Below the pieces are notes generated by a model, which worked only from the letters and a program-made list of their open reading frames with translations, was not told where the DNA came from and ran no database searches. Positions 13,947-15,433 of a stretch of 15,433 nucleotides of DNA are shown one piece after another. The stretch lies in the NCBI GenBank assembly GCA_964636675.1, contig CAZWUO010000074.1, positions 1 through 15,433 on the forward strand. Direction: 5' to 3'. Position 1 is the first letter of the stretch; the number at the start of each line of letters is the position of its first letter. Made by a program: the position numbers and the translations under genes. The DNA comes from JALUUH01 sp964636675. Its GTDB lineage: Bacteria; Pseudomonadota; Gammaproteobacteria; S012-40.

Positions 13947-15056
13947 ATGAAGTATAATTGGCAACAGCCTGACTGGCCTGATTTTAAGTATAACGTTTCT
14001 GTTGTGCAGGACATTCTATTTGCTTTTGCAGAGAAAGCCGGACAGGTTGGGGGTATCCTCAAAACTCTACCTGACAATATGCAAACCGATGCGATTATTG
14101 ACCTTATGGTTTCTGAAGCCATTAAGACTTCGGAGATTGAGGGGGAGTATCTAAGCCGTTCAGACGTAATGTCATCCATCCGTCATAATCTTGGGTTAGA
14201 TTCAGAGACTACGCCAACAGTCGACCGACGCACCAAGGGTGTGGCCAATCTTATGGTCGATGTTCGTCATTCATACCAAGAGCCATTAACCGAAAAAAAA
14301 CTTTTTCAATGGCATGAAATGTTGCTGGGTGGACAGCGTAGAAAAATGGATATTGGGATGTGGCGAATCCATGAAGAGCCTATGCAAGTTATATCTGGCC
14401 CTATTGGAAAATGGAAAATTCATTTTGAAGCCCCACCCTCAAATAATATCCCAGAAGCAATGGCTCATTTTATTGGCTGGTTCAACCGAACAGCCCCTGA
14501 CGGAGAAGACGAGATTAAAAACCCCGTTATCCGTTCCGCCATTGCTCATTTATATTTTGAGAGCATACACCCTTTCGAAGATGGTAACGGTCGTATCGGT
14601 CGAGCAATTTCCGAAAAAGCATTATCACAAAATCTTGGTCGCCCCATCTTATTAAGCCTTTCCGAAGCTATCGAAGCTAAAAAGAAAAAATATTATGATG
14701 CTTTGAAGAACGCGCAAAAATCCAATGAAATTACCGATTGGATTATCTATTTATCAAATGCTGTATTAGACGCTCAGATAAGAGCAGAAGAAAATATCGA
14801 ATTCATTCTAAATAAAACCAAATTCTTTGATAGGTATAAAGACCAGCTCAACGACCGTCATCTAACAGTAATCCGTAGAATGCTTGATGCTGGCGTTTCA
14901 GGATTTGAAGGTGGCATGAGTGCAAAAAAATATGTAGCAATAACCAAAACATCAACCGCCACAGCCACTCGTGATCTTAAATTTTTATCAGATATTGGTG
15001 CGCTAAAACAGATTGGCGGTGGCCGAAGCACTAAGTATGAGATTAATTTTGGGTAA
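13947..15056 (+). CDS. Fic family protein with DUF4172 N-terminus and C-terminal winged helix
   Basis: The 369-residue protein begins YNWQQPDWPDF, the hallmark of the DUF4172-type N-terminal region of Fic proteins. The inhibitory helix motif TSEIEG (61-66) fits (S/T)xxxE(G/N), so it is a class II, self-inhibited Fic. The active site HPFEDGNGRIGR (208-219) is complete, which predicts AMP transfer to an unknown protein. The last 70 residues (LTVIRRMLDAG, then TSTATATRDLKFLSDIGALK) form a winged-helix DNA-binding domain. I chose ATG 13947 because the DUF4172 hallmark starts there; an in-frame TTG at 13923 adds eight residues inside the palindrome and has no ribosome-binding site. Two copies of a palindrome upstream suggest that the protein represses its own gene. 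It shares little with the first Fic outside the Fic motifs. Confidence 0.92.
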   Translation: MKYNWQQPDWPDFKYNVSVVQDILFAFAEKAGQVGGILKTLPDNMQTDAIIDLMVSEAIKTSEIEGEYLSRSDVMSSIRHNLGLDSETTPTVDRRTKGVANLMVDVRHSYQEPLTEKKLFQWHEMLLGGQRRKMDIGMWRIHEEPMQVISGPIGKWKIHFEAPPSNNIPEAMAHFIGWFNRTAPDGEDEIKNPVIRSAIAHLYFESIHPFEDGNGRIGRAISEKALSQNLGRPILLSLSEAIEAKKKKYYDALKNAQKSNEITDWIIYLSNAVLDAQIRAEENIEFILNKTKFFDRYKDQLNDRHLTVIRRMLDAGVSGFEGGMSAKKYVAITKTSTATATRDLKFLSDIGALKQIGGGRSTKYEINFG

Positions 15057-15077
15057 TTAGATCAACTTATAAACCAT

Positions 15078-15101
15078 ATATGTTGAGTCAATTCGACACA
15101 A
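15078..15101 (+). promoter_or_regulatory. Operator-like site 1 before the XRE repressor gene
   Basis: ATATGTTG, eight bases, then CGACACAA. The left arm is identical to that of the site at 15139 and the right arm matches its counterpart at five of eight positions. The start is 61 bases from the second site, about six helical turns. A TGATTAA follows each copy, so the segment looks like a diverged duplication. Confidence 0.5.
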
Positions 15102-15116
15102 GATAGCATGATTAAG

Positions 15117-15145
15117 TTGACCCCCATTATTTAAAGTTATATGTT
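15117..15145 (+). promoter_or_regulatory. Predicted promoter of the XRE repressor gene
   Basis: TTGACC (15117-15122) and TATGTT (15140-15145) are 17 bases apart. An alternative -10, TATATG, would have a 15-base spacer. Either choice falls on the left arm of the second operator, consistent with autorepression. Confidence 0.4.
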
Positions 15146-15162
15146 GAATTGAGGCAACATAT
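15139..15162 (+). promoter_or_regulatory. Operator-like site 2: ATATGTTG-N8-CAACATAT
   Basis: Two perfect eight-base arms lie around an eight-base spacer, 52 bases before the XRE start codon and over the predicted -10 box. E. coli HipB sites also have an eight-base spacer (TATCC-N8-GGATA), which fits a HipB-like dimer binding here; the arms themselves differ. Confidence 0.65.
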
Positions 15163-15213
15163 CACTGATTAAAGTGGACTCAATGAGGCATAGAAAGAGA
15201 CAGGGGAAGAAAC

Positions 15214-15433
15214 ATGGCAAAAACCAGCAAAGCCGCTATAGCACCGCCAGCCGCCGTAGAAGAAACCCTGCTACGACTTGGCAGAAATATCCGCACCGCT
15301 CGCCTACGCCGTAAAATGCGGCTTGAGGACTTGGCAGAGCGTGTTGGTATATCTCGCTATGTCATGTCTGATATCGAAAAAGGCAAACGAACCACTGCCG
15401 TTGCCTCTTATCTTGGCGCACTTTGGGCTTTGG
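15214..15433 (+). CDS. XRE/HipB-like helix-turn-helix repressor, cut by the window edge
   Basis: The first 73 residues are visible. After a flexible alanine- and proline-rich start (KTSKAAIAPPAAVEE), a Cro/C1-type helix-turn-helix follows: LGRNIRTARLRRKMRLEDLA, ERVGISRYVMSDIEKGKRTT. The motif LxxLAERVGIS..xxSxIEKGK is typical. AGGGGAAG six bases or fewer from the ATG is a good ribosome-binding site. Regulators with this layout are often the antitoxin of a HipBA-type pair, with the hipA-like kinase gene directly downstream; that gene would lie beyond the window, so the pairing is a prediction. Two palindromic sites upstream suggest autoregulation. Confidence 0.85.
   Translation, partial: MAKTSKAAIAPPAAVEETLLRLGRNIRTARLRRKMRLEDLAERVGISRYVMSDIEKGKRTTAVASYLGALWAL

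Overview
The window looks like a gammaproteobacterial chromosome segment of moderate to low GC. The best evidence is a full-length peptide chain release factor 3 gene (prfC) followed by a YjjV-type TatD-family hydrolase, a pairing typical of gammaproteobacteria, plus several Gram-negative lipoproteins and a protein with an outer-membrane-type C-terminus. I cannot name the genus. There is a 100-N assembly gap at 4111-4210, inside a sigma-factor gene.

Minus-strand block, about 1-9200. Reading in the direction of transcription, it starts with a large orphan lipoprotein (9202-6641) that ends in a strong intrinsic terminator. Next comes a zinc-metalloprotease-like lipoprotein (6460-4871) with a small secreted protein (4846-4385). 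Then follows a tightly overlapping trio: an ECF-type sigma factor (5' part lost in the gap), a one-pass membrane protein placed like an anti-sigma factor, and a 754-residue exported caspase-like protein. The caspase-like protein carries an EF-hand loop, a run of glycine-rich 16-residue repeats and a beta-barrel-like tail. The four-base overlaps suggest that the sigma/membrane protein pair controls the surface caspase. The left edge holds a broken alpha/beta hydrolase lipoprotein gene.

Housekeeping block, 9533-11917, minus strand: prfC and the TatD-family gene, 27 bases apart and probably cotranscribed.

Plus-strand accessory block, 12136 to the right edge: a Fic protein with an N-terminal AbiEi-antitoxin-like winged-helix region, a decayed IS3-family-like left end, a second Fic protein of the DUF4172 type with a C-terminal winged helix, and the start of an XRE/HipB-like repressor gene whose partner lies outside the window. 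This looks like a small toxin-antitoxin or defence island beside prfC.

The most striking structure is regulatory. Each of the three accessory genes has its own unrelated repeat array at its promoter. These are four copies of ATAACCTA at exactly 24-base steps between prfC and the first fic; two copies of a 10+10 palindrome, one abutting the ATG, before the second fic; and two ATATGTTG-type operators with eight-base spacers before the XRE gene. Each gene encodes a protein with a predicted DNA-binding domain, so autoregulation of all three units is the simplest model.
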